Notes under the pieces: generated by a model
The model's input: only the letters and a program-made list of their open reading frames with translations
What the model was told of the DNA's origin: nothing
The model's database searches: none
NCBI GenBank assembly: GCA_036365145.1
Contig: JAEOAD010000982.1
Coordinates: 4,800,001-4,864,000, forward strand
Origin: Orientallactaga sibirica
Taxonomy: Eukaryota > Chordata > Mammalia > Rodentia > Dipodidae
Direction of reading: 5' to 3'
DNA length: 64,000 nt
Part shown: positions 54,355-64,000 of the stretch, piece by piece
Numbering within the stretch: position 1 is the stretch's first letter
How the letters are laid out: each line of letters begins with the position of its first letter
Made by a program: the position numbers and the translations under genes

Positions 54355-54990
54355 AATATGCTTTCTAATTCTTATTTCACACTCTGAGTACACACACATG
54401 CATGCACACATACACACTACCATTTCTTTATGACATCCTTTTGTTTTCAACATATAGTTGTATATTTTGTGTTTTTAAAAATAAATCAATTTTTAAATGT
54501 GGGAAATGGAAGTGAACGTTTACTGGAGCATATCTTACGTAGCTCGGAGCTTGCTTTGATGATGTTCTACCACATTAAATTGTATACATCCTGAATTACT
54601 TTTGATTTTAAAAAGTCATTTTTTTCTTTTGATTATAAAATAAATGAACACATTTCATGAGCCCCATAATGTCCCAGGAACTCCAGGCAGTATGGCTTTA
54701 CTTGTATATGCACACAATTTCAGTTGAAATGGGCATTTTCCCAGAATGTCTCCGTGTGTTTTCTCTTTCTGGTGAAAATAAGCATATACTACTGAAACAT
54801 ACAGTAAATTATTTGTTCTTCTTGTCCACAATTTTACAGAATCTACTCCATTCCATTCTTTCATCAAATGATAATGAACCTTTAATTCTAATTTTGGCTG
54901 GCCGTTTCTAGGAAGGCCTTTTTTCATTTGTCATTTATTTTATTTCTTAGTTTTTCCCAATGCTAGCAAGTTAATCTATGGACCTTTTAT
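54355..54990. other. Intergenic stretch, nothing recognised
   Basis: Overlapping opposite-strand frames at 54655-54927 show no domain. Confidence 0.45.
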
Positions 54991-55003
54991 TTAAAAAGTT
55001 ATT

Positions 55004-55046
<43 letters not shown>

Positions 55047-55190
55047 ACCAGGGTCTCTTGTTGCAGCAAATGAAGTTCAGACACATATACCACTTTTGTA
55101 TCCAGCTTTACGTGGGTTCTGAGGATCATTTCCTGAACTAATAGCCTTGCAAGTAAACACATTTAACCATTCAGCCAACCTCCTGGAACT
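54985..55190 (-). mobile_element. Old tRNA-headed SINE with (GT)n
   Basis: ACACCAGGGTCTCTTGTTGC, GTTCAGACACATATACCAC, TTACGTGGGTTCTGAGGATC and GCAAGTAAACACATTTAACC are a diverged inverted body and head. The GA tract of other copies is replaced by a GT run (55006-55042). Confidence 0.65.
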
Positions 55191-55194
55191 TGTT

Positions 55195-56155
55195 TATAAG
55201 CAAAAAATATACTCATTGATATCTAAGCATTCATTCTTTATATTTATTACTTGTTTTCTTAAGGTATATCTCCAAGTTGTAGCATCAGAAAGGGTACTTA
55301 GAAATGGAAAATTTAAGAAGTGTCAATGTATTTATGCTTTACTTGAAGTTCATTGATAGTTTGAGTTCATGCCATGTTTTTCATGAAAACTTGGAGACAT
55401 CACTACTTATTCTCTATAGTCACAGGCACAGTTGAAATATCTAAAACAATTTTTAATCTTGCTCACTTGTGGTAAATTTATAATGACTATTTTGCTTTAT
55501 GATGTCTGAAGTTAATTTTACTCTTAATACTCTGTGATTTTACATGGACATGAGATTCTTTTCATTCATCTTAACTTTCACCTAAAATCATGTTTCTAAT
55601 TCTCCATTTTATTTCAAGGTTATAAAGTGTCTAATTAGGGGCAATGGAATTATATGATATATTATTTTAAACCAACAGCATAGTAAGTTCTTAGAGATTT
55701 CATTCATTCTGTTTTCATCAGATATGTTTCAGTTTTATGGGCCCCTACTGTTTGGCCAAATTAGATTGGAAACTGAAGAGAAAGGAATGCCTCTAGCATT
55801 GAGCAGCTCATTTTGGAGAAAAATAACAGAGGAAAAACCAGTGGGTCATTTTGACCTAGTGCTCATTAAATCATCTTGATAATGGCTAATAGAAAAGAGT
55901 TTAGTATGTGAAATAATAATGAACAATTTGTGAAAGGTGTGATATATATAGTACTGCTATCAGTATCCATTTGTAGGGTTTGGCATTTTGATATAACATA
56001 GGTTCAATATTTTATCCTGATCTTTTGTAATTTCCTTTCTTCTAAACATGAAGGAACAAATAAACCAAAACCCCAATTAGAAGATTGCAGGTCAGATTGT
56101 GCATGATGCTTTCAAATATATTAATTAATAGTACTTTGGGGCATATCGTATATGA
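55195..56155. other. Intergenic stretch of 1 kb, nothing recognised
   Basis: AT-rich and repeat-poor. Confidence 0.45.
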
Positions 56156-56159
56156 AGTT

Positions 56160-56482
56160 TTGTTTATGTGTATGCATGCTTTATGTATGTAGGTACACAT
56201 CTGTTCGCAGTGCAGGTGGAGGCCAGAGGACAACTTTGGATGTCATTCCCCAGGAATGCTGCCTAACTGTTTGAGACTAGGTTTCTCATTGGCATGCAGC
56301 TCATATTTAAACTAGACTAATCTTCCAAAGAGCTCCAGGGATCATCTAGTGTCCTCCTCCCCAGCACTAGAATTACAGGCACACACTGCCACACCTGGCA
56401 CTTTATGAGAATACTGGGGATTGAATTTATATCATCCTGCTTGCAAGGCAAGCACTTTAGTTGCTGAGCTATCTCCCTCACA
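56160..56482 (-). mobile_element. B4 SINE
   Basis: Inverted B4 in full order: GTGGAGGCCAGAGGACAAC, TTGAGACTAGGTTTCTCATTGG, CCCCAGCACTAGAATTACAGG, ACACTGCCACACCTGGC, then GCAAGCACTTTAGTTGCTGAGC. Confidence 0.85.
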
Positions 56483-56500
56483 ACTGTTTATATAATTTTA

Positions 56501-56657
56501 TTTTATTTTATTTTTTGGTTTTTTGAGGTAGGGTCTCATTCTGGCCCAGGCTGACCTGGAATTCACTATGTCTCTGGGTGGCCTCAAACTCACAGTAATC
56601 CTCTCACCTCTGCTTCCCAAGTGCTGAGATTGAAGGTGTGAGCCACCACGCCCAGCT
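56501..56657 (-). mobile_element. B1 SINE, 16-bp TSD
   Basis: TGTTTATATAATTTTA flanks it at 56485-56500 and 56658-56673. The inverted B1 runs from TTTTTTGGTTTTTTGAGGTAGG to CACCACGCCCAGC, with a small deletion after TATGTCTCTGGGTGG. Confidence 0.95.
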
Positions 56658-56673
56658 TGTTTATATAATTTTA

Positions 56674-56862
56674 AATGTTTTTATTAATTTATTTGCAGAG
56701 AGAGAAAAAGAGAGTACACCAGAGCCTCTTGCCACTGCAAGTGAGATACAGATGCTTGTGCCACTTTGTGCCTCTGGCTTTACATGGGTACTGAGGAATT
56801 GAACCCAGCTTGTTAGGCTTTGAAATCAAATGCCTTTAACTGCAAAGTCATCTCTTTTTGTC
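56674..56862 (-). mobile_element. tRNA-headed SINE, diverged
   Basis: TTATTAATTTATTTGCAGAGAG, CACCAGAGCCTCTTGCCACTGC, TTTACATGGGTACTGAGG and TAACTGCAAAGTCATCTC. The terminal CTCCAGCCC is eroded. Confidence 0.78.
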
Positions 56863-57094
56863 TATATATAGATTTTTGGGGAGACTCTGATATCCTTAGA
56901 TATTGTTTACTACTTGTCCAAATTCATCAGTTTTTAGATTTGCACTGTAAAGCACTGGGATAGGTGATTTTGAGTACAATAATGAATATCACATAGATAT
57001 AACTTAGGAGCTTGAACAATCTACCAGATATTGAGAAGTAGCTCAGTCATAAAGTTATATACTGGTGCCAGCAATTAGGAATATAAAAAGTCAT

Positions 57095-57254
57095 TAATTT
57101 TTTTTTTTTTTTGGTTTTTCGAGGTAGGGTCTCGCTCTGGTCCAGGCTGACCTGGAATTCACTCTGTAGTCTCAGGGTGGCCTCGAACTCTTGGCGATCC
57201 TCCTACCTCTGCCTCCCAAATGCTGGGATTAAAGGTGTGCGCCACCACACCCGG
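57095..57254 (-). mobile_element. B1 SINE, full length
   Basis: T-run, TTGGTTTTTCGAGGTAGGG, CTCGCTCTGGTCCAGGC, CCTCTGCCTCCCAAATGCTG and CACCACACCCGGC. It sits against the A-tail side of the inverted L1 that follows. Confidence 0.95.
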
Positions 57255-57710
57255 CTTTAAAATTTATTTTTATTGACAACTTCTTTAATTGTAGACAATA
57301 TCCCACGGTACTTCCCTCCCTCCCCCCACTTTCCCTTTTGAAACTCCACTCTCCATCATATCCCTTCCCCCTTTCAATCAGTCTCTCTTTTAATTTTGAA
57401 GTCATCATCTTTTCCTCTTATTATGATGGTCTTGTGTACATAGTTTCAGGCACTGCGAGGTCATGGATATCCAGGCCATTTTGTGTCTGGAGGAGCACAT
57501 TGTAAGGAGTTGTGCCCTTCCTTTGGCTCTTACATTCTTTCCGCCACCTCTTCCACAATGGACCCTGAGCCTTGGCAGGTGTGTTAGAGATGTTTCAGTG
57601 TTGAGCACTCCTCTGTCACTTCTTCTCAGTACCATGGTGCCTTCTGCCATCTGAAAAGAGAAGCTTCTCTAACCAAAAGTGAGAGTAGCATTAATATATG
57701 GGTATATTTG
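57255..57710 (-). mobile_element. L1 3' end, 5'-truncated
   Basis: TTTATTTTTATTGACAACTTC is the inverse of the L1 3' terminus at 16090-16115. CTTTGGCTCTTACATTCTTTCC and GAAAAGAGAAGCTTCTC continue the inverse of 15660-15870. Only about 450 bases of 3' UTR remain. Confidence 0.85.
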
Positions 57711-57799
57711 TACTATGTAAGAACACCTTAAGTAATAGGAAACATCTGAAATAACTCTGGAAAATGAGAAGTACCTTAGAATATTCATTAATTACATTT

Positions 57800-58160
57800 C
57801 CATAGCTAAGAACAAATACTTACTAGAAACAATGTAAGAAGGATTTCTTTTGGCTCATGGTTTCAGAGGATTTGGTTCATTATGGCCAGCTCTATTGCAT
57901 GTAATTCCATACTGAGGCAGAAAATCATAGAAGTGGGAGAATATAGCAATGGTTGAACAATTTATGTTGGACAGGAAGTGCAAAGAGAAACTGAGAGAGG
58001 CCAGGGATAAGACAATCCCAAGGATCTAGTCCCACGGATCAACTTTGTCCAACTAGGCCTCATGTGCTAGTCTCAAGAGCTTCCAAAAATAGTGACACCA
58101 TCTGGGGACCAAGCTCCAAACATATTATACATTTGGAAGTACACTTACTATCCAAACAAT
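57800..58160 (-). mobile_element. MaLR-like LTR (duplication copy 1)
   Basis: GGATTTCTTTTGGCTCATGG, CAGCTCTATTGCATGTAATTCC, CCAACTAGGCCTCATGTGC and ACCATCTGGGGACCAAGC are an inverted MaLR-type LTR. The duplicate lies at about 60139-60499. Confidence 0.7.
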
Positions 58161-58244
58161 AGCTGCATCAATACCAGAAACACATTGTGCAGAAGCACAG
58201 GGTACAAATGTGTTGTGAAACGGGGAAATTCATCAGCTATTTTT

Positions 58245-58265
58245 AAATTTTATTTATTTATTTAT

Positions 58266-58308
<43 letters not shown>

Positions 58309-58435
58309 GGCTTACCAGGGCCTTTGGCTACTGCAAACAAACTCCAGATGCATGCACCACCTTGTGCATTTGGCTTACATGGGTCCTGGGGACTCGAACC
58401 TGGGTCCTTTGGCTTTGCAGGCATCTAGCCAGCCC
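58245..58435 (-). mobile_element. tRNA-headed SINE, short form (copy 1)
   Basis: ATTTATTTATTTATTAGAGAG, a pure GA run (58265-58305), CAGGGCCTTTGGCTACTGC and GGACTCGAACCTGGGTCC. The inverted head is truncated: GCATCTAGCCAGCCCC replaces the usual CTAAGCCATCTCTCCAGCCC. Confidence 0.88.
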
Positions 58436-58585
58436 CATCATCAGCTTTACTAGATACAATATTTATGATTTAAACAGAATGGAATGCATGCTAAAAATTT
58501 GGAATGGAGACAGTTCTTAGAGAACTAGAATTCCAAGAACAGGGTTTGTACTTAATGAAGTGATAATAATGATTGGTATCTTTGT

Positions 58586-58589
<4 letters not shown>

Positions 58590-58617
<28 letters not shown>
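58590..58617. repeat. (GT)n microsatellite (copy 1)
   Basis: About 13 GT units; the matching run at 60925-60949 is slightly shorter. Confidence 0.93.
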
Positions 58618-58939
58618 GATATGTGGCATTTGTGTGTATGTTTACAGTACTAAGAATTGAATATAAGACCATGTTCATGTAATCATATTTAACATATTTG
58701 TTTTGAATTTTTAATTATATGTAAAAATTGTGAACATTAATGGAAGGTGAATCTTGCAGTGTAAAAGAGTAGAGACTGGAGGCCAAAAGAATACAGAACA
58801 GGTTCTTAGAAAAGCTGAACGTCATAGGCTTCAGAATTGGAAAATGATGAATTTTAGAACTGATTAGATGGTGAATAACTTGCTACTGTGAGCAAAACTA
58901 TTGAATGAGCCCTCCCAAATGAACATTAAGAACATCATA

Positions 58940-59027
58940 TGAGATGGAGATGTCATTCAATGCTAGGGTATTTGCATAATATGGGCACAACTAGGTTTCC
59001 ATCCCTAGCATCATAATAAAAAAACAA
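58940..59027 (+). mobile_element. ID-like SINE piece (copy 1)
   Basis: GATGTCATTCAATGCTAGGG, TTTGCATAATATGGGCAC and GGTTTCCATCCCTAGCATC followed by an A-run resemble a diverged ID unit. Its duplicate is at about 61280-61365. Confidence 0.5.
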
Positions 59028-59069
59028 ATACTCTAGATAATCTCAAAGTAGAAAATTCCAAGTTTAAAA

Positions 59070-59106
<37 letters not shown>
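59070..59106. repeat. (ATT)n microsatellite (copy 1)
   Basis: About 12 ATT units abutting the following B4. Its duplicate is at about 61407-61440. Confidence 0.94.
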
Positions 59107-59107
<1 letters not shown>

Positions 59108-59426
59108 GCATGTATGTTAGGATGTGTGTATTGGTGCATGCATGCCACACTGCATGTGCAGAGGTCAGAGGACACCCAAACGTGTTGGCCTGCCTGTTCA
59201 CATTGAATGAAACAGGGTCTTTCTTGATATTTTTGTCACTGGAAGGCCAGACTAGCTGGCCTTCAAGATCCCTGAATTTCAGACTCCAAATCAATTGCTG
59301 TAGGCACATTGGGATCACAGGTTCATGTGCGACTTTCATCTGCTTTCCATAGACGCTGGGGACATGAGCTCCAGTTGGCAGCTGGTGTAGTAAGTGCCTT
59401 TAACCACTCATCCACCTTCCCAGCCC
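59108..59426 (-). mobile_element. B4 SINE (copy 1)
   Basis: GTGCAGAGGTCAGAGGACAC, AATGAAACAGGGTCTTTC, GGCCAGACTAGCTGGCCTTC, GGCACATTGGGATCACAGG and CCTTTAACCACTCATCCACC in inverted B4 order. Confidence 0.82.
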
Positions 59427-59885
59427 AGATTGTCAAATAAGGTATCAACATCAGTTTTCTGTTGCTTTTGCAGAAAATTACTAACGTGGAGACTTCAAAC
59501 TACATTTGTGTAGGAGGTGATAATTCTGTAGCTCAAAACTCAAGGAAGACATGGCTGTATTCTCTGAGTTTGGTCTTATGTGGACAAAGTCAAGATGAAA
59601 GAAGTCTAAACTCTAACCTACATCTCTTAAATCAGTTTGCATCAAGTTCAGTATGTTAGCTGTTTTTGTTTTTCTGTGTCCACAACATGTGACAGGAGCA
59701 ACTTATGGGAGGAAGCATTGATTTTCCCAGTTTCAGTTCCTCATGGCAGAGGAAGCACGTGGAGTTCCCGGATTTGTGGTCTAGGATCCTCACATCTTAG
59801 TGAATCAGGAAGCAGAGGCTCTGCCAGAACTGGAGATCATGTTCAAAGCTCACACCCAATGATCCATTTCTGCATTGTTAAAAAC

Positions 59886-60115
59886 TTTCTATTGACAACT
59901 TCCATAAATATAAACAATATACCAAGATCATAATTCCCACCCATCACCCTCTCTTTTCTCCCTCCCAAATCTTCACCTCCGCTGAACCCTTTCTTCTTTC
60001 CAACTAGCCTCTCTTCTATTTTGCTGTCATCACTATTTTCCTACTATTATGCAGGTCTTATGTAAGTAGCATTAGCCACTGTGAGATCATGAATATTATG
60101 ACCACTTTGTGTCTG
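59886..60115 (-). mobile_element. L1 3' end cut at duplication junction (copy 1)
   Basis: TTCTATTGACAACTTCCATA begins the inverted L1 3' terminus. It stops abruptly at 60115, where copy 2 begins with LTR-flank sequence. The full version continues at 62226 in copy 2. Confidence 0.85.
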
Positions 60116-60138
60116 TAGAATATTCATTAATTACATTT

Positions 60139-60499
60139 CCATAGCTAAGAACAAATACTTACTAGAAACAATGTAAGAAGGATTTCTTTTGGCTCATGGT
60201 TTCAGAGGATTTGGTTCATTATGGCCAGCTCTATTGCATGTAATTCCATACTGAGGCAGAAAATCATAGAAGTGGGAGAATATAGCAATGGCTGAACAAT
60301 TTATGTTGGACAGGAAGTGCAAAGAGAAACTGAGAGAGGCCAGGGATAAGACAATCCCAAGGATCTAGTCCCACGGATCAACTTTGTCCAACTAGGCCTC
60401 ATGTGCTAGTCTCAAGAGCTTCCAAAAATAGTGACACCATCTGGGGACCAAGCTCCAAACATATTATACATTTGGAAGTACACTTACTATCCAAACAAT
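60139..60499 (-). mobile_element. MaLR-like LTR (duplication copy 2)
   Basis: Duplicate of 57800-58160 with one visible substitution (GGCTGAAC for GGTTGAAC). Confidence 0.7.
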
Positions 60500-60582
60500 A
60501 GCTGCATCAATACCAGAAACACATTGTGCAGAAGCACAGGGTACAAATGTGTTGTGAAACGGGGAAATTCATCAGCTATTTT

Positions 60583-60604
60583 AAAATTTTATTTATTTAT
60601 TTAT

Positions 60605-60641
<37 letters not shown>

Positions 60642-60769
60642 GGCTTACCAGGGCCTTTGGCTACTGCAAACAAACTCCAGATGCATGCACCACCTTGTGC
60701 ATTTGGCTTACATGGGTCCTGGGGACTCGAACCTGGGTCCTTTGGCTTTGCAGGCATCTAGCCAGCCCC
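60583..60769 (-). mobile_element. tRNA-headed SINE, short form (copy 2)
   Basis: Duplicate of 58245-58435 with a shorter GA run (60605-60637). Confidence 0.88.
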
Positions 60770-60921
60770 ATCATCAGCTTTACTAGATACAATATTTATG
60801 ATTTAAACAGAATGGAATGCATGCTAAAAATTTGGAATGGAGACAGTTCTTAGAGAACTAGAATTCCAAGAACAGGGTTTGTACTTAATGAAGTGATAAT
60901 AATGATTGTATCTTTTTGTTG

Positions 60922-60950
60922 TATGTGTGTGTGTGTGTGTGTGTGTGTGG
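60922..60950. repeat. (GT)n microsatellite (copy 2)
   Basis: Duplicate of 58590-58617, with a few units fewer. Confidence 0.93.
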
Positions 60951-61279
60951 ATATGTGGCATTTGTGTGTATGTTTACAGTACTAAGAATTGAATATAAGA
61001 CCATGTTCATGTAATCATATTTAACATATTTGTTTTGAATTTTTAATTATATGTAAAAATTGTGAACATTAATGGAAGGTGAATCTTGCAGTGTAAAAGA
61101 GTAGAGACTGGAGGCCAAAAGAATACAGAACAGGTTCTTAGAAAAGCTGAACGTCATAGGCTTCAGAATTGGAAAATGATGAATTTTAGAACTGATTAGA
61201 TGGTGAATAACTTGCTACTGTGAGCAAAACTATTGAATGAGCCCTCCCAAATGAACATTAAGAACATCATATGAGATGG

Positions 61280-61365
61280 AGATGTCATTCAATGCTAGGG
61301 TATTTGCATAATATGGGCACAACTAGGTTTCCATCCCTAGCATCATAATAAAAAAAAACAAATAC
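61280..61365 (+). mobile_element. ID-like SINE piece (copy 2)
   Basis: Duplicate of 58940-59027; its A-run is one base longer. Confidence 0.5.
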
Positions 61366-61403
61366 TCTAGATAATCTCAAAGTAGAAAATTCCAAGTTTA
61401 AAA

Positions 61404-61404
<1 letters not shown>

Positions 61405-61440
<36 letters not shown>
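61405..61440. repeat. (ATT)n microsatellite (copy 2)
   Basis: Duplicate of 59070-59106, similar length. Confidence 0.94.
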
Positions 61441-61441
<1 letters not shown>

Positions 61442-61761
61442 GCATGTATGTTAGGATGTGTGTATTGGTGCATGCATGCCACACTGCATGTGCAGAGGTC
61501 AGAGGACACCCAAACGTGTTGGCCTGCCTGTTCACATTGAATGAAACAGGGTCTTTCTTGATATTTTTGTCACTGGAAGGCCAGACTAGCTGGCCTTCAA
61601 GATCCCTGAATTTCCAGACTCCAAATCAATTGCTGTAGGCACATTGGGATCACAGGTTCATGTGCGACTTTCATCTGCTTTCCATAGACGCTGGGGACAT
61701 GAGCTCCAGTTGGCAGCTGGTGTAGTAAGTGCCTTTAACCACTCATCCACCTTCCCAGCCC
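61442..61761 (-). mobile_element. B4 SINE (copy 2)
   Basis: Duplicate of 59108-59426, with one inserted C in AATTTCCAGAC. Confidence 0.82.
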
Positions 61762-62221
61762 AGATTGTCAAATAAGGTATCAACATCAGTTTTCTGTTGC
61801 TTTTGCAGAAAATTACTAACGTGGAGACTTCAAACTACATTTGTGTAGGAGGTGATAATTCTGTAGCTCAAAACTCAAGGAAGACATGGCTGTATTCTCT
61901 GAGTTTGGTCTTATGTGGACAAAGTCAAGATGAAAGAAGTCTAAACTCTAACCTACATCTCTTAAATCAGTTTGCATCAAGTTCAGTATGTTAGCTGTTT
62001 TTGTTTTTTCTGTGTCCACAACATGTGACAGGAGCAACTTATGGGAGGAAGCATTGATTTTCCCAGTTTCAGTTCCTCATGGCAGAGGAAGCACGTGGAG
62101 TTCCCGGATTTGTGGTCTAGGATCCTCACATCTTAGTGAATCAGGAAGCAGAGGCTCTGCCAGAACTGGAGATCATGTTCAAAGCTCACACCCAATGATC
62201 CATTTCTGCATTGTTAAAAAC

Positions 62222-63130
62222 TTTCTATTGACAACTTCCATAAATATAAACAATATACCAAGATCATAATTCCCACCCATCACCCTCTCTTTTCTCCCTC
62301 CCAAATCTTCACCTCCGCTGAACCCTTTCTTCTTTCCAACTAGCCTCTCTTCTATTTTGCTGTCATCACTATTTTCCTACTATTATGCAGGTCTTATGTA
62401 AGTAGCATTAGCCACTGTGAGATCATGAATATTATGACCACTTTGTGTCTGGAAGACAGTATTGTAAGCACTCTTCCCCTTCCTTTGGTTCTTAATTCTT
62501 TTTGCCACCTCTTCTGCAATAGTTCTTGAGCTTTGGAGGGTATGACAGAGATGTATCTCTTAGTGATGGAAACTCCACTGTCATTTCTCAGCACATTGGC
62601 AAGTTTTGAGTCATCCCAGTGGTCACTGCCATCTGAAAGGAGAAGCTTCTCTAACCAAAAGTGAAAGTAGCATTAATATATGAGTACAAATATAAGTATT
62701 TAGAGGGCATTTGATGGGCATAATATATCCATTTAGCCAGATAGCAGAAGTAGTTTCCCCCTTAGGGCTTATTACTTCCCAAGCTTTGGATTAAGTTTTC
62801 AATACCAGGCAGGAATTCTTTCCTGTGCATCAGGCCTCAAGTCCAACCAGAGAACAGTTTGTTTCCCCCATAACAGATCTGCCACTATTGTACCAGTTGG
62901 TACATTTGGCCTGGATGTCCAGCCATAGAGCCTGCAGGGTACAATGGTGGTTAGCACTGTTGATGACTCTTCCCCCAGATGCCATATAGATCTTTCCAGT
63001 ATCGTGACAGCTAGTCAACAAGAAGGGGGCTTCCAGCTCTGCTCCAGTTTGGTTTCCCTGTGACCCATTTCTGTTAGCTAGGACCTGATTCCCACAACAT
63101 CACTACCAGTTGGGAACTGAGAGTTCAAAC
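62222..63130 (-). mobile_element. L1 3' UTR, 5'-truncated
   Basis: Inverted L1 3' end: ATTGACAACTTCCATAAATA at the tail side, then GGAGAAGCTTCTCTAACC, TATTAATATATGAG and further 3' UTR. CCTGTGCATCAGGCC and CCAACCAGAGAACAGTTTG are similar to the inverse of 15450-15510. It is about twice as long as the L1 at 57255. The right boundary is approximate. Confidence 0.8.
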
Positions 63131-63440
63131 GTATGAACCTGTGGAAAACATTTCCTGTTCAAACCCTAGCATTCATTCATGGTAGATTTTAGCAACTTGC
63201 AACTTTATGTAGTGGTTCCCTTCTGATCCCTACAGTATTTAGGACTTCCACTTCCATTAACAACAAGAGAAAACACTCTCCTTTGAAAGATTCATGGGAG
63301 ATGAATCTACCCACAAAGATAAATATTCCTCTTAATTAATTCAAGATCAAGTGTTTAGTAACTTTATACCTTTAAAATGTCCTTTTTGTACACACTTGTG
63401 AATGCACCACATGTACAAATGGCACAATACACCAAACACA
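63131..63440. other. Intergenic stretch, nothing recognised
   Basis: No identifiable feature. Confidence 0.4.
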
Positions 63441-63462
63441 CAAATAAATAGGTAATACTTTT

Positions 63463-63509
63463 TTTAAACTTTTTTTTATTTTTTAGTATTTTTTTTGGAG
63501 AGAGACAAA

Positions 63510-63560
<51 letters not shown>

Positions 63561-63769
63561 CAGAGATGGGCGCGGCAGCAGTGTCTCAGCTGCTGCGAAC
63601 GAAATCCAGATGTGTGCGCCCCCTTGTGGTCAAGTGCAGCATTGCGCCCTTGCATCACTTTGCATCTGGCTAAACGTGGGACCTGGAGATTGGAACCGCT
63701 GGATATTGGAACCAGTGTTCTTAGGCTTAGGAGGCAGGCGCCTTAACCCCTAAGCCATCTCTCCAGCCC
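63463..63769 (-). mobile_element. tRNA-headed SINE, long form, 20-bp TSD
   Basis: A perfect 20-base duplication, AATAAATAGGTAATACTTTT, lies at 63443-63462 and 63770-63789. The element carries a pure GA run (about 63513-63557), CCCCCTTGTGGTCAAGTGC and CTAAGCCATCTCTCCAGCCC. Its length and intact duplication make it one of the youngest insertions seen. Confidence 0.96.
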
Positions 63770-63789
63770 AATAAATAGGTAATACTTTT

Positions 63790-64000
63790 AATCTTATGGA
63801 ATAGCATATCTTAACTGTTTATGAGTAAGCAGGGTATAACATCATGTATGCACTTTTCTGGGGAACAGGACCAGGAGTTGGGTTTGGGATGGTTGAGAAT
63901 TCTGCTTGTCACAACACCTCTTAAGGAACTTCATTCATTTATGTCAGCCCAACAGTTTTCTTCATGTGAGGGAAAGCATGCTCATTTATTTACAGGTTCA
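63790..64000. other. Window end, nothing recognised
   Basis: No identifiable feature. Confidence 0.4.

Larger units (their letters stand above)
57777..60115. repeat. Tandem duplication, copy 1 (2339 bp)
   Basis: Starts TAGAATATTCATTAATTACA and ends in CACTTTGTGTCTG. It repeats as 60116-62451 at an offset of 2339 bases at the start. The unit holds a MaLR LTR, a short-form SINE, a (GT)n, an ID-like piece, an (ATT)n, a B4 and the 3' end of an L1, all in the same orientation in both copies. Confidence 0.96.
60116..62451. repeat. Tandem duplication, copy 2 (2336 bp)
   Basis: Differs from copy 1 at very few sites: GGTTGAAC/GGCTGAAC, TTTTTAAATT/TTTTAAAATT, TTTCAGAC/TTTCCAGAC, TTGGTATC/TTGTATC, plus lengths of GA, GT, ATT, A and T runs. 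Past 62451 the L1 continues without a break, so this copy holds the original right border and copy 1 the original left border. Confidence 0.96.

Noticed and set aside
57255..63130. The two inverted L1 ends considered as the cause of the tandem duplication by unequal recombination
   Set aside because: The duplication borders do not fall at matching positions in the two L1 copies: the left border lies beyond the first L1, in unrelated sequence. Simple L1-L1 recombination does not explain it.

Overview
This window looks like nuclear DNA from a mouse-related rodent, with no protein-coding gene that I can support. The organism call rests on the repeats. They include 7SL-derived B1 elements, B4-type ID/B1 composites, an ID-type element, MaLR-type LTRs and L1 with rodent-like 3' ends. 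They also include a very abundant tRNA-headed SINE that opens GGCTGGAGAGATGGCTTAG and ends in a CT-rich tract plus AAATAAATAAAT. That SINE resembles murid B2 only in its head, so I favour a non-murid lineage of the mouse-related clade, plausibly a jerboa-like dipodoid. The clade is an inference and was not checked against any database. None of the longest open frames (up to 199 codons) looks like a cellular gene. Those examined closely lie in L1, LTR or SINE sequence, often antisense to it.

Layout. 1-7.5 kb is dense in SINEs, with two nested stacks: a B4 split by two SINEs at 3770-4648, and an older LTR split by a younger LTR and a SINE at 6545-7500. 9.0-11.6 kb holds MaLR material: a 5' LTR, an internal region with a 97-codon open frame, and other LTR pieces. 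12746-16133 is an L1 with a 10-bp target-site duplication whose middle is missing. 16.1-20.1 kb and 25.8-28.3 kb are long stretches without recognisable repeats. Between them lie several SINEs, an LTR-like repeat, and a solo retroviral LTR with a perfect 5-bp duplication at 25371-25768. 29-33 kb holds a solo MaLR LTR, a SINE split by an LTR, and a composite repeat shared with 9 kb. 33.6-36.2 kb is an old plus-strand L1 with repeated 5' sequence, ORF1-like remains and a decayed endonuclease domain. 37-57 kb mixes SINEs, LTR pieces, a 5S rRNA pseudogene, a probable processed retrocopy, an L1 3' end and microsatellites.

57777-62451 is a head-to-tail duplication of about 2.34 kb. Its copies differ at only a handful of sites, mostly microsatellite or homopolymer lengths. 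It is either very young or an assembly artefact, and it is the most notable structural feature here.

Nothing here forms a gene pathway. What can be read is a history of insertion: B4 and MaLR layers are old, while several B1 and tRNA-headed SINEs with perfect 13-20 bp duplications are younger. I found no convincing undescribed functional system. The nearest candidates are the internally deleted L1, the tandem duplication and the unidentified retrocopy.
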